Of a stretch of DNA of 64,000 nucleotides, positions 1 through 13,917 are shown in pieces. The DNA comes from Monosporascus cannonballus. Lineage: Eukaryota; Ascomycota; Sordariomycetes; Xylariales. The position numbers were made by a program, and so were the translations under genes. How positions within the stretch are numbered: position 1 is the first letter of the stretch; every line of letters begins with the position of its first letter. Under the pieces are notes generated by a model. That model searched no databases and had not been told where the DNA came from. It was given only the letters and a program-made list of their open reading frames with translations. The stretch is from assembly GCA_004154925.1 (NCBI GenBank), contig QJNS01000171.1, positions 62,001 to 126,000 on the forward strand, written 5' to 3'.

Positions 1-2282
1 TTTTTTCGAACTACATTAATTATTCTTATTTCTATTACACTTTTCCTCCCTGTCGAATAAATTATTTTCTTATATTTGCGATTATATCCCATTATACGTT
101 ATTCTGATTTTCGTTCTAAAGATTAATTATAAATTAACGTATTTTTTCCTTAATAATTTTCCTTTTATAAAGGTTTATAATAAATGCCAATTAAAAATAA
201 AGATCCGTAATAAATATTTGGTAATGTTCTTTTACCGTACGCTAAATTAACTCCTTTTCCGTTTAATAATTATACCATCCATAATAACAAAAAAGATTTT
301 CCTGCAGGTATTGCTTTTTTTCGGTCCAGCGTTTTGTTTCGGCCAGTTATTGGATATTTTCCGGGGCTATAGTTCGAAAATATCGATACTATTATTTATC
401 GTTCTTATTATTTCCGATACGGTTTGGAAAGTTAAATCTCTCGTAATATATACGAGTAATTCGTATATGAATATGTTATTTTTATTTTTCGTAATCGGAA
501 TATTTTCGTCGTCGACAGTGTATAATATGCGTTTTGCCATATTAATTAAAGGTTCCGGAATAAATTTCTTCTGTCCAATCCTGGTATTTGCGTAACCATC
601 TTTATAATACTTTTTATTAAGTTTGCGATACTTATTAAGCTAGCTTTTTAATTTTTTATATTTTTTTCGAATTTCTTATTGTAATAGTCCTCATTGAACC
701 TTTTGCTATAAGTGATTTAGTACGTATTTGGGCCGAATCATATTAATGGATTTACTTCCTTTCTTTTAGTTCTTTTTGGACTATCCTTTAGGTATAGGTT
801 TCCAGTTATCCTCACAGGGCTTTTTAGGTATTTTATACCACGATACCCTGTGTCCTATCTTGTTATAATTGTAACATTTAATTTGACTCCAGTTTTTCCT
901 ATGAGTAGCTCCTAATTCCATAAGTCCTAGTTATATACCGTAAAAAATATTATTACGTCGGAAAACGTTAATATTAATTATATATCGGGATTTATTATTA
1001 TTTTTTCCTTTAATGCCTTTAATGCGCTCTGCGTATTATCGATTATTGAATTTAACTGTTATAACGATATAATTTAATAAATAATTAAGGCGATCAAATT
1101 TAAAAAACTTTTTTTATATTTTTAGGCCGTCAAAAAACTTGGCCATTAAAATTTTTTGTGCTTAATTTAATTTGATTATTAGTTAAATTAACATGCTGTC
1201 GTAACTGGATATTAATTCTTTTTATCGAAACTGTTAGATTTGTATTTCGGCTTTTATATTTTGGTTTATTATTTCGAAAACCTTTATTAATATTTGTTCG
1301 AAATATTCGTAATAACTATAAATTTGTACCATTGTTGAGTTTCGTTTTTTAATTATTAAGATAACGTATTTTTTTATTGCAAGTTCGAACTAAATAACCG
1401 CGTTTCCGGTAAGTTGTCCGATTGCAAACTTAACTTATATAGTAAGCGTAATAAGTCGAATAGAAAAATACTCAAAATATACTTGGTATTAGGTTAAAAA
1501 CAGTTATAACTTAATTAAAGTTCTGTCGAAGAATTCTGGTTTAGGAAGCTTAAAGACCTTTCTTAGTTCTTTGGTGAAATTTAGCTAAATAACTTGGCTT
1601 GTTCGAAAGGGCTTCCCGGTTACGGAAAGTTTTCTTTTTTTCTCAAGCTTTTTATGGACGGCTTAAAAGGACGTCGTAAAATCATTATTATCTCTTTTAA
1701 GCTAAAAGATACGTTCGTTTATAACATCCAGATATCGAAAAACCTTTTCGCAAAAAAGGCAAAACTTTTCTTTTTCTTTTTCGGATTTCATTCTAGTATC
1801 CGGGTAATCGGGGACGTGGTAAATAAGCTATTCGGGCTGCTTACTAATAAACATAACGTTAATCGATATTGCTCAGAATTTAACGATATTACTAAACAAA
1901 AACTTATAATATATAACGAACTAAAGGATTTAACTAATAATTAAACCTAAATCGTATAAGTTTATGTTAACAAGAATATTATAAGAATTTAAACAATAAA
2001 TACAATAATTATATTACGTTTCGTAATACCAAAGGTACCTTAGATAACGATATTATATTGCAAATATCATTTAGATTATGGAAATAATAAGCGTATATAT
2101 ATTTTTTTTCTTAACTTAATCACTTTTAATCACGCAGCTAATAGTAATCATGATCGTTTGGGATCATTTTTGATCATTGGTGATCACTGGCTTGGCAGTG
2201 ATCACGTTCACGTGACCCGGGGGTGGTCCGTATGATCCTGGTTTGACCGTTTCTTGCGGCCAAAGCTTGTTGGGCCGTAATA
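1..2282 (-). mobile_element. Ty3/gypsy LTR retrotransposon, 5' part, RIP-degraded, cut by window edge
   Basis: Reading the minus strand leftwards from an LTR (1965-2282), the internal region keeps stop-riddled remnants of a gypsy Gag. A capsid-like stretch at about 1560-1380 reads KLPKPEFFDRTLIKL, then QLTGNAVI, resembling the usual 'PxPxxFDG...LTGxAxxWF' Gag core. A zinc-knuckle remnant near 860-910 (CYNYNKIGHRVSWYK) has lost cysteines. Protease and polymerase would lie left of position 1. AT content is extreme and TpA is abundant, as expected after RIP. The open frame on the plus strand at 1594-1944 is the complement of this Gag and is not a gene. The element type is an inference from Gag; no RT is visible inside the window part. 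Confidence 0.6.
1965..2282 (-). repeat. LTR (about 318 bp) of the left gypsy element
   Basis: On the minus strand it begins TATTACGGCCCAAC (TGTTAC after mutation) and ends TTGTTAACA. The same sequence, at higher identity, recurs at 54231-54548 and 54756-55082. The sequence just beyond the TTAACA end is also shared with those copies, which suits a 5' LTR followed by its leader. It contains clustered TGATCA motifs around 2150-2200 and a less mutated GC-rich patch at 2195-2280. Confidence 0.55.
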
Positions 2283-2447
2283 TGTATATAAGGAAATCAT
2301 TTTTAAATAAATTGAAATTAAATAAATAATTATAAATAATAATATTATATATTTTGGTAACGGATTATTCGATTATTACGATGTTAATAATATTATTAAT
2401 AAAATATATTACGTTAAAAATAAAAGTACAAATAATATAAGGTATTA

Positions 2448-4296
2448 TACAAGTGAGCTGGATACACAAATAAGCTGTACATTTTTTGGCATGTCGCGAC
2501 AACAAATTTAAATAAAATAATTATAACGTAATAAATTACTTCAAACTAATCGCATTTTTTATCATTAAACATATTTACAGTTTTTTTATAAGTACGCGTA
2601 TTATGTCCGGGCTTGTTATAAATCTTATATTTCCGTTTTTTCGCCTGAATCTTTTTATAACGATTACTTTTAGCCGTTATTAATTGCGATTATTTATTAT
2701 TACTTCCTTTCGTGGCTATAAAAGTTTGTGCTTTTTTTACAGTAAATATTTCTCTTTTTTAAAAACGTATATTTTTGGTTTTTCGGCCTTTATTAAAGCC
2801 GTAATTCGTTTCGCGAAGGTAACTATTTTCTTTCCGAAAAAAAAAACGATTTCGTACAAAAATATTCGGCTACTCTTTATTAAAAAATTAACCGATATAA
2901 TTATTTTTGTTCGCGAGTTACCTTAGTAATTTTTGATTTTTTTTTGCCAATAATGTTTTCGTTAAGTCGCTTTAATAATATTTTTAGGGGTTTTCGTAAG
3001 TAAAGAGATAACGGAATTGGCAGAGGTAAGCGGCGAAACGGTCGGTATAGGTATAATTAAAATCTTTAGTTGGAAAAGGACGTACTTAGGATCGAATAGA
3101 ATAAATCCTGTTTTTGCGAATCCGGATATAATATTATCAGTTATTGTAATAGTTTTAAACGCGTTATAAAAACCGGGGTTAAAATCCTTTTTGGCGATAT
3201 AAGGAACGTGCCGCCGTATAAGACTTTCGATATATAATAAATAAGCGCGTTTTAATACGGAAAAACAAAATACGTTAAGGGATTAGAATCGATAGGAAAA
3301 ATGGGTAGGTATATAAAGCGTAATAATACCGTTATTCGCGTAATAACTTTCGAATTCGAGCGAATAATAATTTTCGTAACCGTCGAGAACAAACAAACGT
3401 TTTGAATTTTTCGTACGCGTTTTAATATATTTATCGAAATATTTAATTTAATTTAAACATAGTTCATTTATTATTTAGCTGTTTTCGTTTATGGTAAATC
3501 TTTAGTCGGATAAAAGTGGGCTATCGGCGAACCAGCGAAAAAGGTGGTTTTTTAGCAAAAATAATAAATAAACGTAAATCTCAGCTTTGAAAATTAATGG
3601 TTTATATTATTATAGATTATTCCCGATTTCTTTACTAGGCTTATCTAATTTTTTTATATTTTTAACGCTAGTAATAATTATATTTACTGCTATAAGAAGT
3701 CCTATTAAAAATCTCGTTTTGTCGAAGTTATAAATATTTTTTTCGATATTATATTTTGCAAATATAGCCCGGATAAACTTATATAACTTTCGAAATTTTA
3801 TTAGATTTTCGCTTAAAACCTTCTGATGATTTATCGGTGAATTTAAATTCGTTTTAAGTTTTTTTTTGCCGTTTAATAAATTTAAATACCCAATTAACCC
3901 TAATACGTATTACGACGCGCTACGTAAGCAGCCAATTCTTTGTATTTTTAACGTACCGAAACCGGACAGGAAATATTTACGCATCTAGGTTAAGGACTTT
4001 TTCGATAATCGATTTTTTTTCGGTCGGCGTTAATTTTTGTAAAGGAGAGATAATATCAACTTAGGCGCGTATATCGTTATATCGCGTTTTTAAAGTAGAG
4101 TATGGGATATTATAAATAGAACCAAGTTTGTTATAACTAATTTTCGGGTTACTTTTTTTAGTCTAAACGGCTAGCTTTATTTTCGATTTTTATAAGCCGT
4201 TTTATATCGTGGTTATTGAGAAATAAATAATTAAAGTCGGATAGTAAAATGATTAAAAAAAGTGTCCAATTCATTTATGTGTCCAGCTCACTTGTG
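2448..4296 (-). mobile_element. pogo/Fot-like (Tc1-mariner superfamily) DNA transposon, RIP-inactivated
   Basis: Terminal inverted repeats are visible: the left end reads TACAAGTGAGCTGGATACAC and the complement of the right end CACAAGTGAGCTGGACACAT. Both are flanked by TA (2446-2447 and 4297-4298), the target duplication of this superfamily. On the minus strand at 3399-3349 a DDE-type segment reads RLFVLDGYENYYSLEFE, matching the conserved 'LDGHxSHxxxEF' block with both histidines turned to tyrosine (CAY to TAY), the direction RIP produces. Size (1849 bp) fits Fot1/Pot2-type elements. No uninterrupted reading frame remains. Both ends are intact, so the element is complete but dead. Confidence 0.8.
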
Positions 4297-4298
4297 TA

Positions 4299-5219
4299 AT
4301 ACGTAATATTATTATAATATATTATATTTATTAGGAAATATTATTTTCAATTTATTAGATATATTAAATTCAAATATAATTAATTATATTTATACGATTA
4401 TTTATTCAATATGTTATATTAAAAGAATATACATTTATATAATAATCATAACATATATTTTGAATTCTATAACTTTATATTATATAACATTAATACATAT
4501 AAAATTATAATATATTATATAATTTCTGTTATTATTAGTATTTAATTGTTTTGTTTTATTTTTTATATGTTAATATAATTTTAATATTTGTGATATATTT
4601 AAAGTGAAGCTTATTCTTCTGTAAATAACGAATATTTACTGGATATCTTTTTATATAAGGATAAAATTAATTTAACGACAAAAGTCCTATATATCTATCG
4701 CTATAAAGTTATTTATTATATTATTAAATATATTGCAAATATTTTATTATAATTTAATATACGTTTAAATAATACTTATTTATAAAATATATTTGTTAAT
4801 CTAAATTATTTTAAGCTCAATATTAAGGCCGACATTATTAACAAAATAAGTTTTATTTTTTTAAACAAATATTAATTATTTTATAATTTCTTTTATTTAG
4901 TGATCTTTTTATTTATATATTTTTAATTATATTTTAAACACTTTTTATGTAATAAATAAATCCATCCGTAATTTTAAATTAATTATTTTATAAATTATAT
5001 TAATATTATTATTAGTAAGGATAATTTTTAAGAATGTAGTATTTTTTATTTGCAAAAATTTATTAATTATAAGATTAATTTTTCAAAACTCTTTTAAATA
5101 TTTCTAAAAATTAATAAACTCTAGGTATTATTTTATTTTGGCTAATACGAATTCTGTAATATTCTAAAATAAAAAAAAGAAATTTCCGTATTTAATTATA
5201 TAATAAAAAGAAATTAAAC
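4299..5219. other. AT-rich spacer without recognisable gene
   Basis: Very AT-rich sequence between two transposons. I found no open frame of note, repeat termini or RNA signature. It is probably older transposon sequence mutated beyond recognition. Confidence 0.5.
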
Positions 5220-5224
5220 TTATC

Positions 5225-5430
5225 TGTAAGATAATGGATAGCTGTGAACTAGGAAAGGTGATCTCCGACCAATCGTAAAGCAGATTCCAAAAAATAAATA
5301 TATTAAGTTATTTCTATCTGGCGTTTCCCAATAGCTGCCAGATGGTAAATTTATACTAGTAAGTAAGTCGGTGGCTAATCGGTAGTTAGTTAATTACCAG
5401 CCTTATCTTTATAAGGGCTATATTCTTATT
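5225..5430 (-). repeat. 3' LTR of the gypsy element
   Basis: The 206-bp direct repeat matches 13918-14123 in length and sequence. Two more family members sit at 48667-48872 (same orientation) and 49048-49254 (opposite). The element is transcribed leftwards, so this is its 3' LTR. Confidence 0.8.
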
Positions 5431-7849
5431 ATTATTGTTTCTTTTTAAATTATTAATCCTTGATAACATTATTATTAATTTAGTATAACGCGTTTTGTAA
5501 ATCTAATTACGTATTTTTATTAATAATTTACCGTTATTTTATATTATAAGTAATTACCGTAATAATTAATACGTATTATATTGCGTAATTAATTATTTTC
5601 CGCCTAATTCATTATTATAATTTGTTTTTAACCTTATTTTATTTACTTTTTTGTCTTTTTTTACGCTCATATTTTTATTCCTTTTACGTACGTATTCCGT
5701 TCGGTTTCCCGTTTTTCTTTATTTTTATTTCGCTTTTTCCGTTTATTTTACGTATTATTTCAGTTCGCTATATTTCTTTTCTATAAACAGTTTTAAGAAA
5801 AATAATATATTAATATTAAAAAGGATTACATTTTTTTAATATTATCTTTTTAATACCGATAATAAAATAAATACTAATTATATTACAAACAGTAATAAAT
5901 CGTATTATATTTACATAATATAACGTTATTTTGATTATCGCACGATTTACGTTTAAATTTTAAATACCTTAAATTACATCGTAATTAATTATTATTACAA
6001 AATATCTTACGTAATATATAATTATTCCTAATATTATTAATATTATTATTGAATTTTTATTTAAATTCCGATCGTTTTTAAAAATACCGCCTAAATAATT
6101 TTTTAATTCGGTACCGATAATTAGGAATTAATCGACGAACTCGAAAAAGCTCGTATTACAAATACCTAATACGAACGTTTTAACGTAATTACGGTCGGTC
6201 GTCGACTTAACGTTTTTCGCAAGGCCGAATTCGCCTTTAGTACGGTTATTATTAAAAAATATTGTTTTTTTAATATAATTAAAATCGATTTCCGATCGTT
6301 CGTTATAACTAGGAAAATCCAGTTTTAACGCTGTTTTATAGGTTTATAAATTGAAATTTTTATATAAATATTACGGTCCTTTTCTTATTATTCCGGAATT
6401 AATTTCCGATTAAATGTAATTTTAAATACCCTTATAAATAAGGCGATTTTCGAAAACTATTTTATTATTAAGTTCCTTATTTACGAATATATCTGCTCGT
6501 TCTTTAACGTTTTAACGAAATTCTAATATTTATTAATAATTATATTTAAAAAACGACTTTATTTAATAAAATGATTATTAAATCTAAATATATTAAACGC
6601 TTGAAAGACGGCGGCCTATTTTTAATTAATAATAAATTATATTCTAATAACTGAAACTTTATTTTTCGTAAATAATAAAACCTTTTTAAATTCTTTTTCG
6701 GATTTTATATTTAACAAATTTAATAAACATATCCGTTTTTTGCCGTCGTATATTTTTCGATTGCTTTTCGATATTCTTATATTAATTTCCATAATACGCT
6801 TATTAAGGGTTAAGTAACGTAAAGTTTAATAATTAAATACGAAAATTTATTTTCGAAATAAAAATTTAATTTTTGTTATATCGCCTATAAGTTTCTAATT
6901 AATATACGATAAGATAATAATTTACTAAAAGTTTACAAATAATTATATAATAAAATAATACATTAATATTAATATTTTAATTGTATTTAAAATTATTTTG
7001 TTACAATTTTTATAAATATTAAATAATTAAATTTTAATTAAATTATTATTATTTTACGGTTTTTAGGTCGTTTTATTTTTTATATATTTATTTAATTTTT
7101 TTTCATAACGTTATCATCTTTTAAATACGTACTTAAAATATTTTCGAGACTTTTACGTATTTAACAAATTAACCTTTTTATTTAATTAGATATTTCCGTT
7201 ATTTCCGGTTATTTCGATAATAAACGATATTTTTTACCATTTATTTTTTCTATTTCTTTATTAAGTCCGGTAGCGTTATTTAAACGTTACCCGGTTTCCG
7301 GTTATATTACCGTTTTAATACAAATATTAAAAATATATTATATATTTATTGATATTTAATAAAAAGGATTATTTTATACATTTAACAACCTCGGTATTCC
7401 CTAATCGTAACCCGGATATATATAAATATAAATTTTATATTTTTAAATTTGAAACCTTTAATTAATAAATTTATTTATTATTTTAATTAAAATTTTATAA
7501 GTATATAACATTAATTATAAAACTTTTTTTAACTTATCGTTATTTTTTCGAAACGCTTTTTAATTCTTTATATTTATTTCTTAAACCTTTATGGAAAATA
7601 TTTTAATATTTTTAAATAATATTTATATAAAACTTTAAACGGAAAACGGTCGCTAAACGTATTCTGTATATTATTATATATAAATTCCGTATTTCGTAAT
7701 AACTTTATTTTATTATTTTAATATATATTAACGTAATTACGGGAATAATATTTTAAACCTTAATAAATTTTTTTATTTAACGGTTTACAAATAATAAACG
7801 GTCGATATTTATCATTTTATTTTTCATTTTTTATAACAATCTGCTTAAA

Positions 7850-8060
7850 ATTAATTTATTAATAATTTACTTTTATCGTTAATAATTCCGGTTAACGTAC
7901 CGAATTTGCATTTAATGTCGTCGTAAAATAATCGGGCTAATTTAATTATAATTAAGGTTTTAATTATAAAAGTAAATAATTTTAATTTCGTAAAACGGTT
8001 AACGATTACCAGAATTACGTCGCATTTTAACCTATTTAAATTTAGGTTTTGAAGAAATCC
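7850..8060 (-). pseudogene. gypsy integrase core remnant
   Basis: Minus-strand translation gives CDVILVIVNRFTK, later IIIKLARLFYDDI and LTGIINDKSKL. These match the retroviral-type integrase core 'ILVVVDRLTK ... LARLFxD ... GLPxxIVSDRGSxF'. The first catalytic aspartate is changed to asparagine (VDR to VNR, GAC to AAC), and the 'SDRGS' block reads NDKSK, all G-to-A changes on the coding strand. Inactive. Confidence 0.7.
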
Positions 8061-9471
8061 CGTAACAAAATTTAATGAAATTTTTTTAGAAGAAAATATT
8101 ATTTAAATAATAATAAAAATTATAATTATCTATATGGTTTATAACGTAACTTAATTATACCCTAATAATTCGGATCTTATTTAATATATTTTTAAATATT
8201 ATTTGTTATATATTCTTAAAAAAACCTTTTAACTATTAATTTTAACGTACAGAGATATTTTACATATTTTATATTCGGATTATTAGGATATTAATTAATT
8301 ATTTATTTCCATAAAACGTTTTACGATAAAACTACGAATTTATCTTAATAATGTAAAACCTTATTTAAATCCAAAAAATATCCCTTTTTTATTCCGGTTT
8401 AAAATATAATTATTTATATTAACTTTATAAAATTTAAGTTTTTAATATATAACTGTTAAATCTAATCGTACAACTATCGGGAAACCTTTAGCTAAAATAC
8501 CATTTCGTTCCTAAATAGCTTTTTTGCTAAAAAGTATAAAATATATTAATTATAAATAATAATTTTAATATTACTTTTGTCCTTTTTAAACCTTTCGAAA
8601 TTCGATTATAATACGATTACAATTTACGGTTATCGTTATTTAATTATTAATCGCATTACTGTTATAATTCGTATTTATATTATTATTCGTAAACCACAAA
8701 TTCGGTAAATATATAATTCCTTAATTTCTTTTTTTTGAAAATCTTTTACGGTAATATAATAAGAGTTTTTTTGCTTTTTTTATGCAGATAGTAATTACTT
8801 AAACTTTCGTTATTTCAAATCTATTTAGAAATTTTACAGCGAACGAATTTTACGTTATTTTTATAAGGCTTTTTGCCCTCTTATAATATTTTAAGTCGCG
8901 CTATATATTTGTAACCATTTTCCGTACGTTTTCCCGCATATTATTTATAAATCTAAGTTTTTAAATAACGTAAAATTACGTTTTTATACGTAATTTTCCT
9001 TAATATGTAATCCGGGCGTTTAAATGGCCCATTCGCCGGGTTAGCAACACCCGGTTAATATTAATTCTTAAAATTAAATTATATAAAATAATAAACTTAT
9101 TAAACCAATTTTTTAACGTTATATGCCAGCGCCTTTATTATATCCCTTAACGTTATATAATTAATAAATATTAAAAAATTCTTTTTAATATTTTTAAGAT
9201 ATTATCGTTAGTATTTTAAACATTTTATAATTGCCAATAATTTTTGTTACTTTATAACCTGTTGTTTTTCGATTGAATTTAATTTTCGCAATTAATATAT
9301 AATTAGGTATTAAAATTTTCCGTATTTTTATAAAAATATCCTTAATATAACTATTATCAAAATATTTATTTTAACCCTAATATTTTTGGCAGTATTTTAA
9401 TACCGGAATATGGTTGCCGATTAAAAAATATTTTTTAAATTTTGAAACGTTTTTTTAACTTTTTTAAATTA

Positions 9472-11336
9472 ACGTAATCCATAAGCGAAGCGCCTATATA
9501 AGCGAAACGCCCACCCAGATTTAACTTTTTAATTACCTCACTTTACTTATATATTTTTCAAAATAATAATATATTTGGGCTTTTAAAAAAAAAGCACGAT
9601 TAAACTTTGTTATTTAGGCCAAAAGACGCGATTCTCGCATTAGTTATCAAAAGCTTGTAATCATATATATTGTCCCGAAAATAACTTTTCGCAAATAAAT
9701 CTAAGGCAAACCTGTACGACGTAATATACCGCTTAATTTGCGAAAACTAACCGATTCCAAAAAGTAAATTATTGTCGAATATATTTTCGATTTCAATTCG
9801 TAAACCTTTTTTCCCGATTTAAAAATATTAAAAATATGGCCAATATACTTTTACGTAAACGTAACGTAAGACGCGTCGGTATTAACTGGACGTCGAATTT
9901 CGTTAAACGGTAAAATAAATTAAAAACGCGTTTAAATCAAAAGATCGATTACGAAAAGGTTATATTTAAGAATTTAGAAATATTTTACAAATAATTTAAA
10001 TTCCTACGTAATATAATTATGAAATACGGTATTTCGGAAAAACATATATATAATTTCGACGAAATTGATTTTTTAATAGGGTTAATAACGGCGTCGGGCA
10101 TAATAATTATAAATGCCGAAAAACGTAAAAGGCCTAGGTAGGCCTAATAAGGTAATAAAAAATGGGCTATAGTTATTTAAGCCGTTGATTCTTAAAACTG
10201 GGCTTTTTTTCGATATATTATCGTAATAGGCAAAAACCATTTTATTTCTTAATAACGCAATAGTTCCATATTACGTAATTAGAATATTACCGGAGGTAAT
10301 AACGGCTGGATAATAAACGCTTTAGGTTTAAATTAAGTTAAATATTTTGACGAATATATTAAAATATATATAAAAAAATTTAAATGTTTTTTTATTTTTA
10401 ACGGCCACGAAAGTTATTATTCGATAAAATTTAAAGAATATCGTAAAAAATACGATATTATTACGTTTTATATATTTCCTGATTTTGTTTATAAATTTTA
10501 CCCTTTTAATATAACATATTTTTCTTTGTTAAAATAAACATACGGTTGTTATATCGAAAACTTTATAAGGCGTTATAATACGTACGTTATTAAAGAAAAT
10601 TTTTTATCGGTTTTTACGAAACGTTTAAAATATTTATAATTCTCGAAAATATTAAGGCCGATTTCCGCAGTATTGGCCTTATTCGATTAAACCGCGAATA
10701 TATTATTTTGCAATTAAATATCCGATAACCTTTTCGAATACCGACCGTTTCCCCTTTATTTTTACCTTTTTACTTTAAATGCAAAATATTTAAAACCTTC
10801 GAAAAAATAATTTTATAATTTGATTATTTAAAAAATAAAATTATAAATTATTAAGGTAATTCGCCGACAATTATAATCGAAACGGTAAATTATTTAGCTA
10901 AAAGTATAAATTATTTATTATATAAAATTATTTTTCTTAATAATAAGGTCGGTTACTTTCGCGAAACTAATTATATTCTTAGTAAACGCCGAAGGACCAA
11001 AAATAAACGCCTTTAAAAAGGAGGATTACTTACTTTTTAGGAAAAGGAGGTTTTCCGGGCCAAGAAAAAGGGTAATAGCGAACCAACATAGGAAATAATA
11101 GCGGAAGGTAGTTATTATAAAAGGGTTATAAAAAAGGAACGATATTATAGCGTTTGTAATAAACCCCGACATAATGCGCGTATTTATTAGGAAATAATAG
11201 ATACGTTTAATGAAAATTATTCCGAATAATTTTAATTGATTTAAATATGGTATAGCTATTGAGAAACTAAATATGTGCAATGGGGTGGTTAAAGTGGGCA
11301 TTTCGCTTATGTGGGCGCTTCGCTTGTGGATTACGT
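9472..11336 (+). mobile_element. pogo/Fot-like DNA transposon nested in the gypsy element
   Basis: The left end reads ACGTAATCCATAAGCGAAGC and the complement of the right end ACGTAATCCACAAGCGAAGC, so the terminal repeats differ here by one base. A related second motif (AAGCGAAAYGCCCAC) follows on both sides. TA flanks at 9470-9471 and 11337-11338 are the target duplication. The related gypsy copy shows the unoccupied site near 53315 (GGGTTATTGGAATTC), which fixes the ends precisely. Size is 1865 bp. Contains a plus-strand transposase remnant. Confidence 0.88.
9836..10760 (+). pseudogene. pogo/Fot-like transposase remnant
   Basis: Plus-strand translation runs from MANILLRKR with only scattered stops. 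VRRVGINWTSNFVKR matches the CENP-B-type DNA-binding domain ('VGxxWxxxFxxR'). HIYNFDEIDFLIG matches 'IYNFDETGFxxG', the first DDE aspartate block. FIFNGHESYYSIKFKEY matches 'LxLDGHxSHxxxEF', with the catalytic aspartate changed to asparagine (GAC to AAC). Blocks that follow resemble 'PPHSSHLLQPLDVxxFxPLKxxYG'. In-frame TAA/TAG codons at tryptophan and glutamine positions show it is dead. Confidence 0.78.
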
Positions 11337-11832
11337 TACCGGAATTTTATTATTTTTTTTGCCTTACGCCTTTTTTAAAAACAGAATAATAAATTCGGTA
11401 ATACGCCAATAATAGGCAATAAATTTCCGATAAAAATTCTTAAATCTTAAAAATATTTAAATATTATATATTAATTTTAATTTTAGCCATATTTCGATAA
11501 TATTAACCCGTGAACGGTCCATCTTTAAATTATCGGTATTAATTATAAATCTTAAAAACTTTATTTTTTGTAAACAAAATTCGCATTTAAACGTTTTAAT
11601 AAATAATTAATATTATAGCAGTTATTCGTAAACCAATTAAAAATATTTCGTATATTTTTGGGTTATCCGAATAATTAATTATATTATTTAAATATATTAC
11701 TTATATATAATTAATTTGTCCAGTTAATACTTTATATATATAACTTTAAAACATAATTAAATCGTTAATAAAACCAAATAATATAACTATATATTTATAT
11801 TATTTATATTATATTCGGAAAATACCATTTTA

Positions 11833-12225
11833 TTAAGTACTCTTTTTAATTTTATTACGACAATAAATATTGTTAAAATTAAGTTTCGAAACTATTTTAA
11901 TTAATTTTAAGCGATTTTTTACTTTTGAAATTAAGGGTAAAAAATCTCGATTTTTTATCGTTATCCGATTTAACCTTTTGTAATTAACGTATAATCGGAA
12001 ACTGCTATCTTTTTTAAGCACAAATAATATTAATACTCTTACATCCGTTTTCGAATAACATATTTGGCCTATATTTAAATTTTTTCGAATATATTTTTCG
12101 AATGTGTTTTTTAAATTTTCAAAATAAGGTAAATTAGGCCGAATAAAGGCGTTTTTCGTAAAATTAAATTTATTATATATTTTGCTCCGAATAACTAAAA
12201 TATTCTTTTCGTAGTTTTTTCGCAA
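11833..12225 (-). pseudogene. gypsy reverse transcriptase fragment
   Basis: A 130-residue stretch stays open on the minus strand. KNTFEKYIRKNLNIGQICYS, then VLILFVLKKDSSFRLYVNYK and NRITIKNRDFLPLISKV match the N-terminal half of Ty3/gypsy RT ('FVKKKDGxLRxxVDYRxLNxxTIKNRYPLPLI'). KIVSKLNFNNIYCRNKI matches 'KxFSKLDLRxAYxxIRI', with D-to-N changes at the first catalytic aspartate. The YxDD block is not in this fragment. Downstream RT sequence is interrupted by the nested transposon at 11336. Confidence 0.85.
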
Positions 12226-13917
12226 TATACTTGCCGGAAATGCTTTAAATATATAAGAAAGTTAATTAACTTCTATTATTATTATTTCTCGAATTCCGGA
12301 ATATCGAATTTTTCAGTTAAACTTATAACATTAACTGTATAAATTTATTTATCAAAAAACGTTAAATTTATAATAACTTATTTATTAACTATTTATAACA
12401 ATACGTATAATTATTAATATATAATTATATTTAATAAAATCCTTAATTTATTTATTCTGGATTTAAATAATAAGAAATTAGGTGTTTTCCGATTAAAACG
12501 TATTATAAAATAAATTTACTTAAATTTTCGTTCGTTCCCGGTATTATTTATTATGTTAATAGGAATTTCGTAAGCTTTATAACACTTAATACATATACCG
12601 TAAATGCCGATAAAACTCGAAATATCTTTAATTTATAATCTATATTTTTATGACTTAGCGTTTTATAATTATAATATTTAAATAAACCTTTATAAAAATC
12701 AAAAATATTAAGTTATACGGACTTATTCCGATTAAAATTAAATCGGCAATTATTTACCTTCCAAATATAAAAATACTTATAATTCTTATTATTTCTATAC
12801 GGCGTTTTTAATTTATTTTAAAAAATTGGTCTTGAAATCATTAAAATAAGATTATTTATCTTTATTAATATTTTTGGCAAAAAATAATCGGTTTTTTTTG
12901 TTTTTGAGGCGTTTTAATAATACTTTATTTTATTTATTATATTATTAATTCGTTTTAATTTAACGCTTTTTCGTAATAAGATATTTCGAAAATTTGATAT
13001 TAATTTATAAAAATAATCAAAAGCAAAACATTTATTATTCCGATTATTTTCCGAGCTAAAAACATTTATAAACTTTATTTTATAAATTAAAAAGTTCCAT
13101 TTAACGTAAAAGTTTAACAATAATTAATCAGATCGTTATCGTAATTTAACAAATTATTTCTTATATTCCTTATCCAAAAAGTTAAAATTTACGTAATGTT
13201 TCCTAATTAAAATATATAAATCTTTTATTTTCAATTTTCTTTTATAAATGATATAATTAAATATAATACGGTATAATCGTTATACGATTGTAATAAAAAT
13301 GTTTATATAGCTTTTGGCTTATTAAATATAAATAAAGACATTTCGCCCTGGCCTTTCGGCATAAATTTTCGTAATAATTTTTATTTAATATTTTTTAATA
13401 AACGTAGATTCGGAAAACTTTAGGTAATTATAATGTGGTATTCGTTTATCGCTTTTAAGCTTTTACGACAATATTGCAATTAATTTATAAAATTTTATTT
13501 TTTTAATTTATATTATTATTTATTATTCGGCTAATTATCGAAATAATTCCCAATATTATTTATTTTATTAACGAATAATCTTTAAAATTTAATTATTATT
13601 AAAGAATTTAACTTTTTTTATTTTAAATTCCGGGACGTACTTGTTATATTATATCCGTTTTCCGACCGTTTAATTAATAATTATCGGAACGTATCCTTAT
13701 TATATATATAAGGTAATTCGGGATTTCGGGAATTATAATTCTTTACTTATTAAAATTTCGTTATAAATTTTTTTCGCCTATTTCCGTATCGTAATCGATC
13801 GTTTATCAGTTAGGTTCTGATTGGCGATCTTTTTAATTAATAACCTAAGTTCGTTTTGCAGTCAGCAAATTTTGCTTTTGGTAATTATCGCGTTATTTTC
13901 CATAATAAATAAAAAAT

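Noticed and set aside
1594..1944. 116-codon open frame on the plus strand
   Set aside because: Starts with TTG and is the complement of a gypsy Gag remnant that reads sensibly on the minus strand.
2684..2926. 80-codon open frame in the left pogo-like element
   Set aside because: The transposase motifs of that element are on the other strand; this frame has no motif.
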